Part shown: positions 1 through 8,166 of the stretch, piece after piece
How positions within the stretch are numbered: position 1 is the stretch's first letter
How the letters are laid out: each line of letters starts with the position of its first letter
Origin: Bacteroidota bacterium
GTDB taxonomy: Bacteria; Bacteroidota; Bacteroidia; Chitinophagales; Chitinophagaceae
DNA: 13,768 nucleotides
Direction of reading: 5' to 3'
Assembly: GCA_947461985.1 (NCBI GenBank)
Contig: CANHNT010000019.1
Coordinates: 1 to 13,768, forward strand
Notes under the pieces: generated by a model
The model's input: the letters and a program-made list of their open reading frames with translations, nothing else
What the model was told of the DNA's origin: nothing
The model's database searches: none
Program-made: the position numbers and the translations under genes

Positions 1-1534
1 CTACGTTGGTCTCTTTTTGTTGGTCCAGATTTTCATTTTTTAATAATCCTCCAAGGTAGTAATTGTTTTCTCCTTCAAGGGTTCCTAAACTTTCATTTTT
101 GCTGTAATCATAATTTGCGAATAACGAAATTGTTCGACCATATTTTTTTAATTTATGATTAATGGTTATGCTATTGCCAGCGCTGGTATTGGTGGTTTTC
201 GTATTATTGTCTCGTTTGCTATTGCTGATAGGCACTTCGCTGTACGATTTGTTTTCTGTTTTGCTGTAACTGTAATTATCTACAAAACTCAATCTGCCCG
301 AAAAATTGTATATGATGGTTGTATTGGTATCAATTGCAAAATCATATTTGCCCGATAATCGGTGCGCATTTCTGCTATTAAACGAGTTAGACGTGTCTTT
401 ACTTTCATATCTATTTTGAGGAAATAAATTTTCGGTGATAGAGGTTTCTTTTTTCGTTTTATTAATTCGTCCAAACGAATAATTTACATTGGTATGTTCT
501 TTATCTTCATTCCATTTGTTCGAATAATGCAAACCACCCACCCAAGCTTTGCTCATGCCTTCTTGTATGCCGTTGTTGTAGGTATTGCCACCATCATCAC
601 CACTATTGTCATTCATCGAGTTCATATAACCTTCATCTGACATTTGCATGTTTTCTGCTTGTCCGGTATAGGCGTTTCTATCATCCCAGCCCAAACCAGT
701 TTTGCCTATTGAACTCATTAAGCCATACAAACTAAATTTTTCTTTATCTCTAAATACATTCATCATGGCTTGGTTTTGCCAATTGTCTTTCCAACCTCCT
801 CCCATTTCTAATTTGCCAAACTCCCCTTTGTTCATCCCTTTTTTCAATTTCAGGTTAATGGTTTTTTCGGTATTGCCATCATCAAATCCGGTAAATTTTG
901 CTTGGTCACTTTTTTTATCAAATACCTGTACTTTTTCTACAATTTGAGATTGCAAATTTTGAGTAGCGATGGTTGGATCATCACCAAAAAACTCTTCGCC
1001 ATCCACTAACACTTTTTCTACTTTTTCGCCCATGGCAGTTATTTCACCTTTTTTATTTACTTGCACTCCTGGCAATACCTTCAATAAATCTTCTACCATA
1101 GCACCTTTGCGCACCTTAAAACTATCGGCAGAATATTCCAACGTATCACCTTTAATTTTGATGCCAGCCGCGTTTTTTATCACCACTTCTTTTAGTAATT
1201 GACCTCTTGAAAACAAACTGATTTTGCCAATATCGGTTATGGGTTCGTTCGCTTTTATTTCAATATCATCTACATAATCAACAAAAGCATTGTGCGCTAC
1301 CAATAAAATATAACTGTTGGCAGGTAGTGGCTTTAGCGAAAATTTTCCTTGTTGATTGGTCCTTGTTGTTTTTATCAATACCGAATCTGATTTCCGAATG
1401 GCAGAAACACTGGCAAATACAACAGGACGCAAACTCATGCTATCCTGTATCATTCCTGTCATTTCGTTGGCTTGCGCAAAAATAAAATGACTGCTCACAA
1501 TCGTAATCAATAATAAAAAGTATTTTTTAATCAT
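1..1534 (-). CDS. TonB-dependent-receptor-like outer-membrane beta-barrel protein, partial (C-terminus off left edge)
   Basis: The minus frame is open from an ATG at 1534-1532 to the window edge, giving 511 visible residues. Residues 1-20 form a signal peptide (MIKK, then a hydrophobic stretch ending FAQA). Residues about 24-110 look like a carboxypeptidase-regulatory-like beta-sandwich, with GKFSLKPLPANSYIL near 63-77. A plug-like region follows: KGDTLEYSADSFKV at 128-141, LLKVLPGVQV at 150-159, KVLVDGEEFFGDDP at 174-187 and KVQVFDKKSDQAKFTGFDDG at 201-220. From about 236 the sequence alternates polar and aromatic residues as in a beta-barrel. This order matches the Bacteroidota 'outer membrane beta-barrel family protein' group related to TonB-dependent receptors. 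Substrate is unknown and no SusD-like partner is in the window. A TAnnTTTG box lies 20 bases before the start. The family's usual length suggests several hundred residues are missing. Confidence 0.9.
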   Translation of the reverse strand, partial: MIKKYFLLLITIVSSHFIFAQANEMTGMIQDSMSLRPVVFASVSAIRKSDSVLIKTTRTNQQGKFSLKPLPANSYILLVAHNAFVDYVDDIEIKANEPITDIGKISLFSRGQLLKEVVIKNAAGIKIKGDTLEYSADSFKVRKGAMVEDLLKVLPGVQVNKKGEITAMGEKVEKVLVDGEEFFGDDPTIATQNLQSQIVEKVQVFDKKSDQAKFTGFDDGNTEKTINLKLKKGMNKGEFGKLEMGGGWKDNWQNQAMMNVFRDKEKFSLYGLMSSIGKTGLGWDDRNAYTGQAENMQMSDEGYMNSMNDNSGDDGGNTYNNGIQEGMSKAWVGGLHYSNKWNEDKEHTNVNYSFGRINKTKKETSITENLFPQNRYESKDTSNSFNSRNAHRLSGKYDFAIDTNTTIIYNFSGRLSFVDNYSYSKTENKSYSEVPISNSKRDNNTKTTNTSAGNSITINHKLKKYGRTISLFANYDYSKNESLGTLEGENNYYLGGLLKNENLDQQKETNV

Positions 1535-1554
1535 AAAAAAAATCGAATAAGGCT

Positions 1555-1562
1555 CAAAAGTA
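1555..1562 (-). promoter_or_regulatory. Candidate -7 promoter element (TACTTTTG) for the outer-membrane protein gene
   Basis: Read on the minus strand, this is a perfect match to the Bacteroidota -7 consensus TAnnTTTG. Its end is 20 bases from the ATG at 1534, so transcription would start about 14 bases before the start codon. I see no TTG-type -33 box at the expected 19-21 base spacing. It overlaps the first copy of the 48-bp tandem repeat; the second copy has lost the matching base (TAAAGTAA for CAAAAGTA), so only one copy carries the box. Confidence 0.5.
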
Positions 1563-1651
1563 ATTATGAATTATGAATTATTAGGTATGAATTATATGAA
1601 TGGTAAAGTAATTATGAATTATGAATGATTAGTTATGAGATATATGAGAGG
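1556..1651. repeat. 48-bp tandem duplication (two copies)
   Basis: Copy 1 is 1556-1603 and copy 2 is 1604-1651, directly adjoining. They agree at about 41 of 48 positions. Both open with AAAGTAATTATGAATTATGA and are themselves built from degenerate heptamers such as TTATGAA. It lies in the divergent spacer between the outer-membrane protein and the radical SAM gene, and I see no coding potential in it. Confidence 0.85.
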
Positions 1652-1702
1652 GAAATGAGTTATAAATTACAGAATTCGCAACTTTTTTTGTCTTACTTTG
1701 AG

Positions 1703-1735
1703 TTTCTGTGTGCTTTTGTGTCTTTGTGGCAAAAA
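1703..1735. repeat. CTGTG/TTTGTG-rich intergenic repeat, diverged copy
   Basis: The plus strand shows a rhythm of TTTCTGTG, TTTTGTG and CTTTGTGGCAAAA. This resembles, in the same plus-strand orientation, the CTCTGTG...CTGTAGTAA elements at 8332-8374 and 13000-13045. The similarity is in rhythm and word content rather than base-by-base identity, so membership of the same family is tentative. Confidence 0.4.
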
Positions 1736-1740
1736 CCCCC

Positions 1741-1768
1741 ATTAATCATTAACCATTAATCATTAACC
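1741..1768. repeat. 14-bp perfect tandem repeat made of heptamers ATTAATC/ATTAACC
   Basis: ATTAATCATTAACC occurs twice without a gap (1741-1754 and 1755-1768). Each copy is two near-identical 7-mers, so there are four heptamers in a row, and a fifth, diverged one runs into the promoter box TATCTTTG at 1771. A 7-base period is not a codon multiple, so this is non-coding. It abuts the start region of the radical SAM gene. Confidence 0.85.
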
Positions 1769-1770
1769 AT

Positions 1771-1778
1771 TATCTTTG
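1771..1778 (+). promoter_or_regulatory. Candidate -7 promoter element (TATCTTTG) abutting the radical SAM start
   Basis: It matches TAnnTTTG exactly but ends only four bases before the ATG at 1783. A start of transcription about seven bases downstream of the box would fall on or inside the first codons, implying a leaderless transcript or a different real start. No TTG -33 box is seen at normal spacing; the heptamer array occupies that space. Confidence 0.45.
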
Positions 1779-1782
1779 CCCC

Positions 1783-2811
1783 ATGCCTGAAATAAATTAT
1801 ACAGACGCTTTTAATTTTACAACCAAACTCACATTTCGACGAATGTGGAATGCCAGCAAAGTGATGAGCAGTTTTTATTTAACCAAATGGACAGGCAAAC
1901 CCATTCAATGGGGCTTGCCTTTTTCTATCTCATTTGAGCCAACCACTTCTTGTAATTTGCGTTGCCCCGAATGTCCGAGTGGATTACGTGCTTTTACTCG
2001 ACCGATTGGCATGTTAGAAAAAGATTTTTTCAGAAAAACGATTGATGAAATTCATAAAGACTTATTGTATTTGATATTTTATTTTCAGGGCGAACCTTAT
2101 TTAAACCCTGATTTTTTAGAAATGGTAAAATATGCTGCTGCTAAAAAAATTTATACAGCCACCAGCACCAACGCACATTATTTAAATGACGAAAATGCCC
2201 GAAAAACAATCGAGTCGGGTTTAGATAGATTAATTATTTCTATAGATGGAACTACGCAAGAGGTTTATCAGCAATACAGAATAGGGGGCAAGCTCGAAAA
2301 AGTATTAGAAGGGGCTCGAAATATTGTGAAATGGAAAAAACAAATGAACTCTAAAACACCTTATGTATTTTTTCAGTTTTTGGTAGTGAAACCAAATGAA
2401 CATCAAATAGAGGATATCAAAAAACTAGCCGAAGAAATTGGGGTAGATGGGGTGCGCTATAAAACAGCACAAGTATATGATTTTGAGAATGGAAATCCTT
2501 TAATTCCTACGATAGATAAATATGCTCGTTATAAAAAACAAGCCAATGGAAAATATACCATTAAAAATTCGTTAGATAATAATTGTTGGAAACTTTGGCA
2601 CTCCTGCGTTATCAGTTGGGATGGCTTGGTTGTTCCTTGTTGTTTCGATAAAGATGCCGACTACAAATTGGGTGACTTAAAGAAAGATAATTTTGCTACC
2701 ATTTGGCAAGATGATAACTACAAACAGTTTCGTAAAAAATTATTGACCGGCAGAAAAAATATTGAAATTTGTGCCAACTGCAGTGAAGGGACGAAGGTGT
2801 GGAGTGAGTAG
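1783..2811 (+). CDS. Radical SAM enzyme with C-terminal SPASM domain
   Basis: This 342-residue protein has the radical SAM [4Fe-4S] motif CNLRCPEC (C57, C61, C64) within FEPTTSCNLRCPECPSG, the family's first strand and loop. FQGEPYLNP near 100 fits the S-adenosylmethionine-binding GGEP position with FQGEP in place of GGEP, and LIISIDGTTQEVYQQYR follows. The C-terminal part carries a cysteine set typical of SPASM auxiliary clusters: CWKLWHSC, VVPCCFDKD, a LGDL...IW segment, then CANCSEG near the end. Such enzymes bind extra FeS clusters and often modify peptides or act as anaerobic-sulfatase-type maturases. No small substrate peptide or partner maturation gene is visible beside it, so the substrate is unknown. 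The start at 1783 is the only one before the conserved region apart from M21; the next gene follows after 86 bases on the same strand. Confidence 0.88.
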   Translation: MPEINYTDAFNFTTKLTFRRMWNASKVMSSFYLTKWTGKPIQWGLPFSISFEPTTSCNLRCPECPSGLRAFTRPIGMLEKDFFRKTIDEIHKDLLYLIFYFQGEPYLNPDFLEMVKYAAAKKIYTATSTNAHYLNDENARKTIESGLDRLIISIDGTTQEVYQQYRIGGKLEKVLEGARNIVKWKKQMNSKTPYVFFQFLVVKPNEHQIEDIKKLAEEIGVDGVRYKTAQVYDFENGNPLIPTIDKYARYKKQANGKYTIKNSLDNNCWKLWHSCVISWDGLVVPCCFDKDADYKLGDLKKDNFATIWQDDNYKQFRKKLLTGRKNIEICANCSEGTKVWSE

Positions 2812-2897
2812 GATTTATAGTTTCAAGTTCTAAATTTTGAATTTTTAGTTTTTAAATCAATTATTAAATTAAATTTACAATCAATAAAAAATCAATT

Positions 2898-3398
2898 ATG
2901 GAAACATCTAACGAGTTGCAAAATAATATAGAAGAAAGTATTTTAACTGATTTAGAGCCTACTTTAGTTTTAGCTTCAACAGGAAAAAGGTTTGCAAATT
3001 ATATAATTGACATAGTTGTATTTTATCTCTTTTTGATTATAGTTGCAATAATAATTGCAGTAATTTCCCCAGGTTTACTTGATTTTTTAGATAGTGAAGA
3101 ATCTGGTTTTAAATTATTAGATAGATTGATTTCATTGATTATTTATGGATTGTTTATGGGAGTTATAGAGGGCTTGACTAAAGGTCGTTCTTTAGGGAAA
3201 TTAATAACTGGTACAAAAGCTGTTAATCAACACGATGGTTCAAGAATAACGTTTGGTAAAGCAATGATGAGAGGATTCTGTAGAATGGTGCCTTTTAATC
3301 CATTTAGTGGATTAAGCGGTTATCCTTGGCATGATAAATGGACAGATACTTATGTTATAGATATTAAACAAACTGGAATGTCTTGGAAAGACTTTTAG
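2898..3398 (+). CDS. RDD family integral membrane protein
   Basis: The 166-residue product shows the RDD pattern: ASTGKRFANYIIDIVVFY at 26-43 with R31 and D38, a hydrophobic helix at about 36-57, a second at about 77-93, then TKGRSLGKLITGTKAV at 94-109, and DKWTDTYVI near the C-terminus carrying a late Asp. RDD proteins are small inner-membrane proteins. Some have been linked to ion or osmotic stress transport, but most have no proven role. The first 25 residues are acidic and cytoplasmic-looking. The gene follows the radical SAM gene in the same direction after 86 AT-rich bases, so it may share its transcript; a weak TAAATTTA (one mismatch to TAnnTTTG) at 2870-2877 could give it its own promoter. 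It converges on smc. Confidence 0.85.
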   Translation: METSNELQNNIEESILTDLEPTLVLASTGKRFANYIIDIVVFYLFLIIVAIIIAVISPGLLDFLDSEESGFKLLDRLISLIIYGLFMGVIEGLTKGRSLGKLITGTKAVNQHDGSRITFGKAMMRGFCRMVPFNPFSGLSGYPWHDKWTDTYVIDIKQTGMSWKDF

Positions 3399-3520
3399 GT
3401 TTTATTTACTAAACATCAATTTATCATTATTCTTACGATTATAAGGAAAAGTCGAACAAAGTTAATTTGTTGAATGGTGCCAACGCCCAATAGATCATTA
3501 AAGTTACAGACCTCGACTCC

Positions 3521-3549
3521 AAAAAAATAGCACCAATTTCTTGATGCTA
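3521..3549 (-). terminator. Intrinsic terminator of smc
   Basis: On the minus strand the arms TAGCATCA and TGGTGCTA form an 8-base-pair stem (one G-U pair) around a 6-base loop, followed at once by seven T. It lies about 28 bases after the smc stop codon. In the plus direction the hairpin is followed only by AATTTTAATC, so it could at best weakly stop readthrough from the convergent RDD gene. Confidence 0.85.
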
Positions 3550-3576
3550 AATTTTAATCATACTTAATAAAAAATT

Positions 3577-6500
3577 TTAATTCAAACTTCTAAAATCAAC
3601 CGGTACTAATTTACTAACCCCGGCTTCTTGCATAGTTACGCCATAAATTACGTCTACGCTTGCCATGGTTTGTTTGTTGTGGGTTACAATAATGAATTGT
3701 GAGTTGTCTGAAAACTGACGAATCATTTTGGTGAATTTGCCCACATTGGCATCATCTAGTGGCGCATCCACCTCATCTAAAATACAGAAAGGCGCTGGCT
3801 TAATTAAATAAATGGCAAACAAGAACGCTGCTGAGGTAAGGGTTTTTTCTCCGCCTGAAAGTTGCGTAATTGTACTTGGTTTTTTACCTTTTGGTTGTGC
3901 ATAAATTTCAATGGCGGTGTCTGCCAAATTATCGGGGTCTACTAATTTCATATCACACATATCGTCTTGTGTAAATAAGGCATGAAACACATCAATAAAG
4001 TTTGCTTTCACTTTATCAAAAGTTTCTTTGAACTTTTGATTGGCTGTTGTTTCTACCTCTTCAATAGTTCTCAACAAGCTGTCTTTGGCGTTGGTTAAAT
4101 CGGCTTTTTGTTCTTGTATAAAATCATGTCGGCCTTTCATTTCTCTAAACGCCTCCATCGCCATCGGGTTAACTTCGCCCAAATTATCGATTCGTTTTTT
4201 TAATTTATCAACGTCAGCTGTGAGTTCTTCAATACTAACTTCACCAGTTCGTGGTTGTTTAAGAACTTCGTCTAAATCTATTTTAAATTCTACATGCAAA
4301 CGCTCTTTCATAGAAGCCAATTGCAGTTTCATATCCGTCAGTTTATCTTTGATGGTGGTAAGTTGCGTTTCGCTTTGTTCTTTTTCGCGTCGGGTTTTAT
4401 TAAGTTCTGTATCCTTTTCTGCAATTTGATTTCTGAAAACATAAAACGATTGATCTTTTTCATTCAAGACTTTTTCGTTTGCTTCTTTCTCATGCAATGA
4501 GGTATATAATTTTTCTTCGAGTTGTTTTAATTGCGATTGTGTTTCGGTCAATTTGACTTCGGTTTCGCTCAATTGCACATGGCTCAATTTTATTTTTGCA
4601 TCTAAATCTACCAATTGTGTATCTCGAATGGCACGTTCGTTTTTAATTTCATTAATTCTACTTTGCTGACGAGCTAAAATAATATTGTGCTGATTATATT
4701 CTTCATTGGTTTTGTTGTAATCTGCTTCTGCACTCGAAAACTTTTGTTGGCTTTGTTGCAAATTTCCAAACACCAATGTCATTTGCGACTTCATTTCGGT
4801 ATGCAATTGCATCGTGTCTGCAATGGAATTTTTAGTATGTTCTAATTGCTCTAACAGTTGAATAATTCTGCTTTTTGAAGAAAGAATTTGTTGATTGAAA
4901 TTTTCAATTCGATGTTCAGTTTGTATCAATAAATTTTGAGTGCGATTCAATTCTTCTTTTACTCGAGTTACTTGATTTTCTTTAATTTCTTGGTTATATC
5001 CTACAATCTCATTTTGCGTATCAGCAATTGTTTTTTTAATATCGCTTACGGCATCATGCAACGATTTTATTTCATCATTTAATTTATCTAACCGTTGATT
5101 TCTTCCAATTTTATTGCCTTCAAAAATTCCAACAGAGCCACCTACAATGCTGTGTTCTGCTTTAAAGCCCGTGCCATCTTTTTGCAATAAAACGGCTTGC
5201 TCATCGTTGTTGCTGGCGTGTATGTTTTCAGTAATAAAAACATCTTGTAAAAGGTGTGCCAATAGGGTCGCATATTTTTCATCAAACTGAACCACATCCA
5301 ATGCACGAGTGCAATATTCTGGTGTAGAAATGGTGTCGGTTTTTTGTTGAATATCCGATAAAATGAAAAAACCTGCTTTCCCTTTTTTGTTATCTTTTAA
5401 TAAATTGATAGCATCGTAAGCATGTTGTGGGGTTTCAACTACATAATAATTTAGGTATTTGTCTAAATAACTTTCTACGCAGGTTCGGTAATCGTCTTTT
5501 ACATTAAACAATTCAGAAAGCAACATGGAGTTATGATTCCAAGCTGCATTTTTATTTAAATATTTAATGCTATCAGGATATCCTTCTAAGCTATCAACCA
5601 ACGATTTTAATAAATTAAATTCATTTTGCTTTGAATCTAATTTTCTATTTTCTTCAAACTGTTTTACTCTTAATTCTTCAATTTGAGCTTGAGAAGAAAG
5701 TAGTTTTTGTGTAGCTTCTTCTTGTTTTTTTAATAAGGAGGTTTGTAAAATATTTTTTTCTTCGAGCTCGGTACTTAATTGTTTTTTTTGTGATTCTTGT
5801 TTGTCAATTTCATCTGTACGTTTTTCATTTTCTTCTTCTAATTGCTGAATAGTTCGTTGTTGATTGTTGATGTTATTTTCTGCAATGGCAACATTTTTTT
5901 CGGCATCAAATTGTTTAATCTGCAATTGTTGATGCTCTGTTCTTAATTTATCTAAAGTAGATTTTTGCTCATCGTAGATGCTTCTTTTTTCATCTAAGTT
6001 TGCTCTTAAATCGTCAAGCTTTTCTTTAAAGGTTTTCAAGGTTTCCTCTTCCGCTACGAGTTTTTCGGCTGCATCTTTTGTTGCTTTTTGCAAAACAGCA
6101 GTTTGAATTTTGCTTTCTTCAATCGCAAGTTGAACATTACTTGTTAATTGGTTTAAATGTTCAATGCGCTGGCTCGATAGGTTTTTGTCATTTTCTAAAC
6201 TGCGTAATTGTCCTACTAATTCATTAAATGCTTTTTGCAAATTATGAAGCTCTTCTTCACGTTTAGTTAGTTCTAGTTTTTGAGCTTCCAATGCTGCGCC
6301 ATCTTTTGCAAGCACTGTTTCTAAGGCTAATATTTTATCAACTTCATGTTGTTGTTGTGTATTTAATTCTTGGTAAGAAGAGTTGAAATCTTCTAATGAA
6401 GCCTTTACAAATTCAACACTTACTTCTTTATATTCACTTTTTATGGCATGATAACGTTCTGCCTTTTTAGCTTGACTCTCTAGCGTTCTTAAATTGTTCG

Positions 6501-7095
6501 AAATCTCAAACAACAAGTCTTCAATTCGGTTTAAGTCTTGTTCAGTTAAATCTAGTTTTTGTTTGGCTTCTTTTTTTCTTGTTTTGTAAATAGATATTCC
6601 AGCGGCTTGCTCCAACATTCTTCGACGGCTATTTTCCTTATCTTTAATAATGTCATCAACCATGCCCAACTCAATAATAGAATAACTATCAGAGGTTACG
6701 CCCGTATCCATAAATAAATTGGTTATATCTTTCAAACGGCAGGTTACATCATTTAAGCGATATTCACTTTCGCCATTTTTATAGTATTTTCTTGAAATCG
6801 TAACGATGTTAAATTCGGTAGGCAATAAATTTTTGGTATTCTCAAATGTGAGCGACACTTCCGCCAATCCCGAACCATTTCTAGTTTTAGAACCATTAAA
6901 AACCAAATCTTCTAAATTGTCTGAACGCAACGATTTTATTTTATGTTCCCCAATAACCCAACGAATAGCATCTACAATATTCGATTTACCACAACCATTT
7001 GGGCCCACAATACCCGTTATCTGATTGTCTAAATTAATAATTGTTTTATCTGCAAAGCTTTTAAAGCCCTTAATCTCTAATGATTTTAGTCTCAC
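3577..7095 (-). CDS. smc: Chromosome segregation ATPase SMC
   Basis: At 1172 residues this is a full-length bacterial SMC. The N-terminus MRLKSLEIKGFKSFADKT is canonical, with Walker A GPNGCGKS at 31-38. Long heptad-rich, Glu/Lys/Gln-rich coiled-coil arms run from about 170 to 500 and 665 to 1000. They flank a globular hinge at about 500-665 (EGYPDSIKYL, then GKAGFFILSD, then GGSVGIFEG). The ABC signature LSGGEKTL begins at 1079 and Walker B FCILDE at 1103-1108, followed by the D-loop region DAPLDDANVGKF. SMC dimers, with the kleisin ScpA and ScpB, extrude and organise chromosomal DNA; scpA and scpB are not in this window. The start is GTG (7095-7093): an in-frame stop lies 15 bases upstream and the family's conserved N-terminus begins there, so no ATG alternative exists. 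It ends at a strong terminator. Confidence 0.98.
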   Translation of the reverse strand: MRLKSLEIKGFKSFADKTIINLDNQITGIVGPNGCGKSNIVDAIRWVIGEHKIKSLRSDNLEDLVFNGSKTRNGSGLAEVSLTFENTKNLLPTEFNIVTISRKYYKNGESEYRLNDVTCRLKDITNLFMDTGVTSDSYSIIELGMVDDIIKDKENSRRRMLEQAAGISIYKTRKKEAKQKLDLTEQDLNRIEDLLFEISNNLRTLESQAKKAERYHAIKSEYKEVSVEFVKASLEDFNSSYQELNTQQQHEVDKILALETVLAKDGAALEAQKLELTKREEELHNLQKAFNELVGQLRSLENDKNLSSQRIEHLNQLTSNVQLAIEESKIQTAVLQKATKDAAEKLVAEEETLKTFKEKLDDLRANLDEKRSIYDEQKSTLDKLRTEHQQLQIKQFDAEKNVAIAENNINNQQRTIQQLEEENEKRTDEIDKQESQKKQLSTELEEKNILQTSLLKKQEEATQKLLSSQAQIEELRVKQFEENRKLDSKQNEFNLLKSLVDSLEGYPDSIKYLNKNAAWNHNSMLLSELFNVKDDYRTCVESYLDKYLNYYVVETPQHAYDAINLLKDNKKGKAGFFILSDIQQKTDTISTPEYCTRALDVVQFDEKYATLLAHLLQDVFITENIHASNNDEQAVLLQKDGTGFKAEHSIVGGSVGIFEGNKIGRNQRLDKLNDEIKSLHDAVSDIKKTIADTQNEIVGYNQEIKENQVTRVKEELNRTQNLLIQTEHRIENFNQQILSSKSRIIQLLEQLEHTKNSIADTMQLHTEMKSQMTLVFGNLQQSQQKFSSAEADYNKTNEEYNQHNIILARQQSRINEIKNERAIRDTQLVDLDAKIKLSHVQLSETEVKLTETQSQLKQLEEKLYTSLHEKEANEKVLNEKDQSFYVFRNQIAEKDTELNKTRREKEQSETQLTTIKDKLTDMKLQLASMKERLHVEFKIDLDEVLKQPRTGEVSIEELTADVDKLKKRIDNLGEVNPMAMEAFREMKGRHDFIQEQKADLTNAKDSLLRTIEEVETTANQKFKETFDKVKANFIDVFHALFTQDDMCDMKLVDPDNLADTAIEIYAQPKGKKPSTITQLSGGEKTLTSAAFLFAIYLIKPAPFCILDEVDAPLDDANVGKFTKMIRQFSDNSQFIIVTHNKQTMASVDVIYGVTMQEAGVSKLVPVDFRSLN

Positions 7096-7261
7096 GTATT
7101 TATAATTTATTTAAAAACAAGCCGTGAAGATAAGTGTTCAAATCTTTATTAAAAGCAGGCTGAATATCTCGTTTTTGCCTATGAATAAGGTGGGGATAAC
7201 TGGTGGAAAGTATTGGTTTTGTGCCCAAATGAACGGTTTAGTGCGTAGAAAAACAGTTGAT

Positions 7262-7708
7262 TTAGTAAAAAAGTCGTTCGTCAAAAATAAAAGGCTTCGC
7301 GGAAATGATTTTTATTTCACCGAAATTTATGTGTTCGGGATTAATGAGATAATTAAATTCTTCTTCTACAATTGCAGATGGAACTTTTAATACAAATCCA
7401 TTTTGGTTTAAAAATTGGGCACCTACCCATTGTGTATAGTCTACATCTTTTATCCATTTTTTTTTGAGAGATTGATAATCGATGGATTGAATATTTTCAT
7501 TCGGAATTGATATTTTTACTAAACTGAATTCTCTTTTTGAAAGATCATTCATCATATAAACCATGTTTTCTAGCATACAAAGTGAAATGTGCTCAGCGCA
7601 ATAAACTACTGCTCTGCCAATAGGATTCCAGCGACCACCATAAAGCTTTGCTCCGTAGCCACTAATGTCGTCTTTATATTGAGTATCAACTATTCTATAA
7701 ATAATCAT
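7262..7708 (-). CDS. RES-domain toxin of a RES/Xre toxin-antitoxin module
   Basis: The 148-residue protein begins MIIYRIVD and carries the RES hallmark YGGRWNPIGRAVVYCAE at 23-39. Then comes SLCMLENMVYM near 42-52, and a C-terminal KVPSAIVEEEFNYLINPEHINF at 108-129. By position R26, Y36, E47 and S111 correspond to the conserved active-site set of the family; the Y-to-E spacing of 11 fits. RES toxins such as mycobacterial MbcT and the Pseudomonas putida RES protein destroy cellular NAD+, arresting growth; that activity here is inferred from the family. The start codon is two bases after the stop of the upstream antitoxin gene, which implies one transcript and translational coupling. No obvious terminator follows in the 166 bases before smc, so readthrough into smc is possible. 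Length and motifs suggest it is intact. Confidence 0.92.
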   Translation of the reverse strand: MIIYRIVDTQYKDDISGYGAKLYGGRWNPIGRAVVYCAEHISLCMLENMVYMMNDLSKREFSLVKISIPNENIQSIDYQSLKKKWIKDVDYTQWVGAQFLNQNGFVLKVPSAIVEEEFNYLINPEHINFGEIKIISAKPFIFDERLFY

Positions 7709-7710
7709 AA

Positions 7711-8163
7711 CTAGGCTACTATTCCATGTTCTAATCTTCCTAAAATATTAATGACCTCTTGAACACCATCATGCGTAAAAAGCAATTCTCGGGGTGTTTT
7801 AAAGTTTAGTGAAAATATTTTTCGATTAATCCAGATGCCAAAATTTTCTTTGCCAAATTGTTTATTTCCTTCTTTTATTAATTTTTTAAACAAAAGAATT
7901 CGTTCTATTTGAAGACCATTAAATGATGAATTGTCTTTGGCATATCGTTGTAATGTTCTTTCGGAGGTGTGCAAAAAATCGGCCCATTCTTTTAATGTAA
8001 ATGTGGCTTGATCGGCAATTTTTTTAAATTCAGAAAAAGTAAAATCTTTAAGAATTACTTCCTTTTTTGCTGTATGAGCTGGCATTTCATAAAATGTAAA
8101 TGGCTCTGATGCGATTAATTGGTTTTCGTTATTTTCGGTTTTGTATTTTATAGTCTTTTTCAT
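7711..8163 (-). CDS. Xre/MbcA/ParS-type antitoxin of the RES toxin
   Basis: The 150-residue protein has an N-terminal tail of about 40 residues, a helix-turn-helix-like DNA-binding segment at about 56-75 (TLKEWADFLHTSERTLQRY), and a C-terminal toxin-binding domain at about 100-150 (NFGIWINRKIFSL, then TPRELLFTHDGVQEVINILG, ending in RLEHGIVA). This is the arrangement of antitoxins with the MbcA/ParS/Xre antitoxin toxin-binding domain (DUF2384), which bind and block RES toxins and repress their own promoter. It is the first gene of the pair and lies two bases before the toxin start. A consensus Bacteroidota promoter and two direct repeats that may be its operator lie just upstream (8167-8214). 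Confidence 0.92.
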   Translation of the reverse strand: MKKTIKYKTENNENQLIASEPFTFYEMPAHTAKKEVILKDFTFSEFKKIADQATFTLKEWADFLHTSERTLQRYAKDNSSFNGLQIERILLFKKLIKEGNKQFGKENFGIWINRKIFSLNFKTPRELLFTHDGVQEVINILGRLEHGIVA

Positions 8164-8166
8164 AAC

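Noticed and set aside
155..1202. Plus-strand open frames of 67-81 codons within the outer-membrane protein gene
   Set aside because: They lie opposite a long minus-strand frame with clear signal peptide and plug motifs; their translations show no family features.
1556..1768. Repeat-rich spacer considered as a CRISPR array
   Set aside because: The repeats are directly adjoining with no unique spacers, and no cas gene is present.
2822..2848. Weak hairpin TTCAA...TTGAA followed by TTTTT after the radical SAM gene
   Set aside because: The stem has only five AT-rich pairs and an 11-base loop, so it is not a credible terminator.
3399..3520. Spacer after the RDD gene, searched for a plus-strand terminator or small gene
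   Set aside because: Only a short AACAAA/TTTGTT inverted repeat without a T-run was seen, and no supported reading frame.
4040..7024. Plus-strand open frames opposite smc (for example 4040-4429, 6806-7024)
   Set aside because: They are antisense shadows of the coiled-coil and ATPase head regions of smc; the translations are low-complexity Ser/Phe/Leu-rich.
7191..7199. DnaA-box-like TTATCCCCA on the minus strand
   Set aside because: It is a single site with one mismatch and no cluster, so there is no support for an origin.
7124..7390. An 88-codon plus-strand frame between smc and the RES toxin
   Set aside because: Nearly half overlaps the RES gene on the opposite strand, it has no recognisable domain and no promoter box. 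The free part (7124-7261) looks like ordinary spacer.
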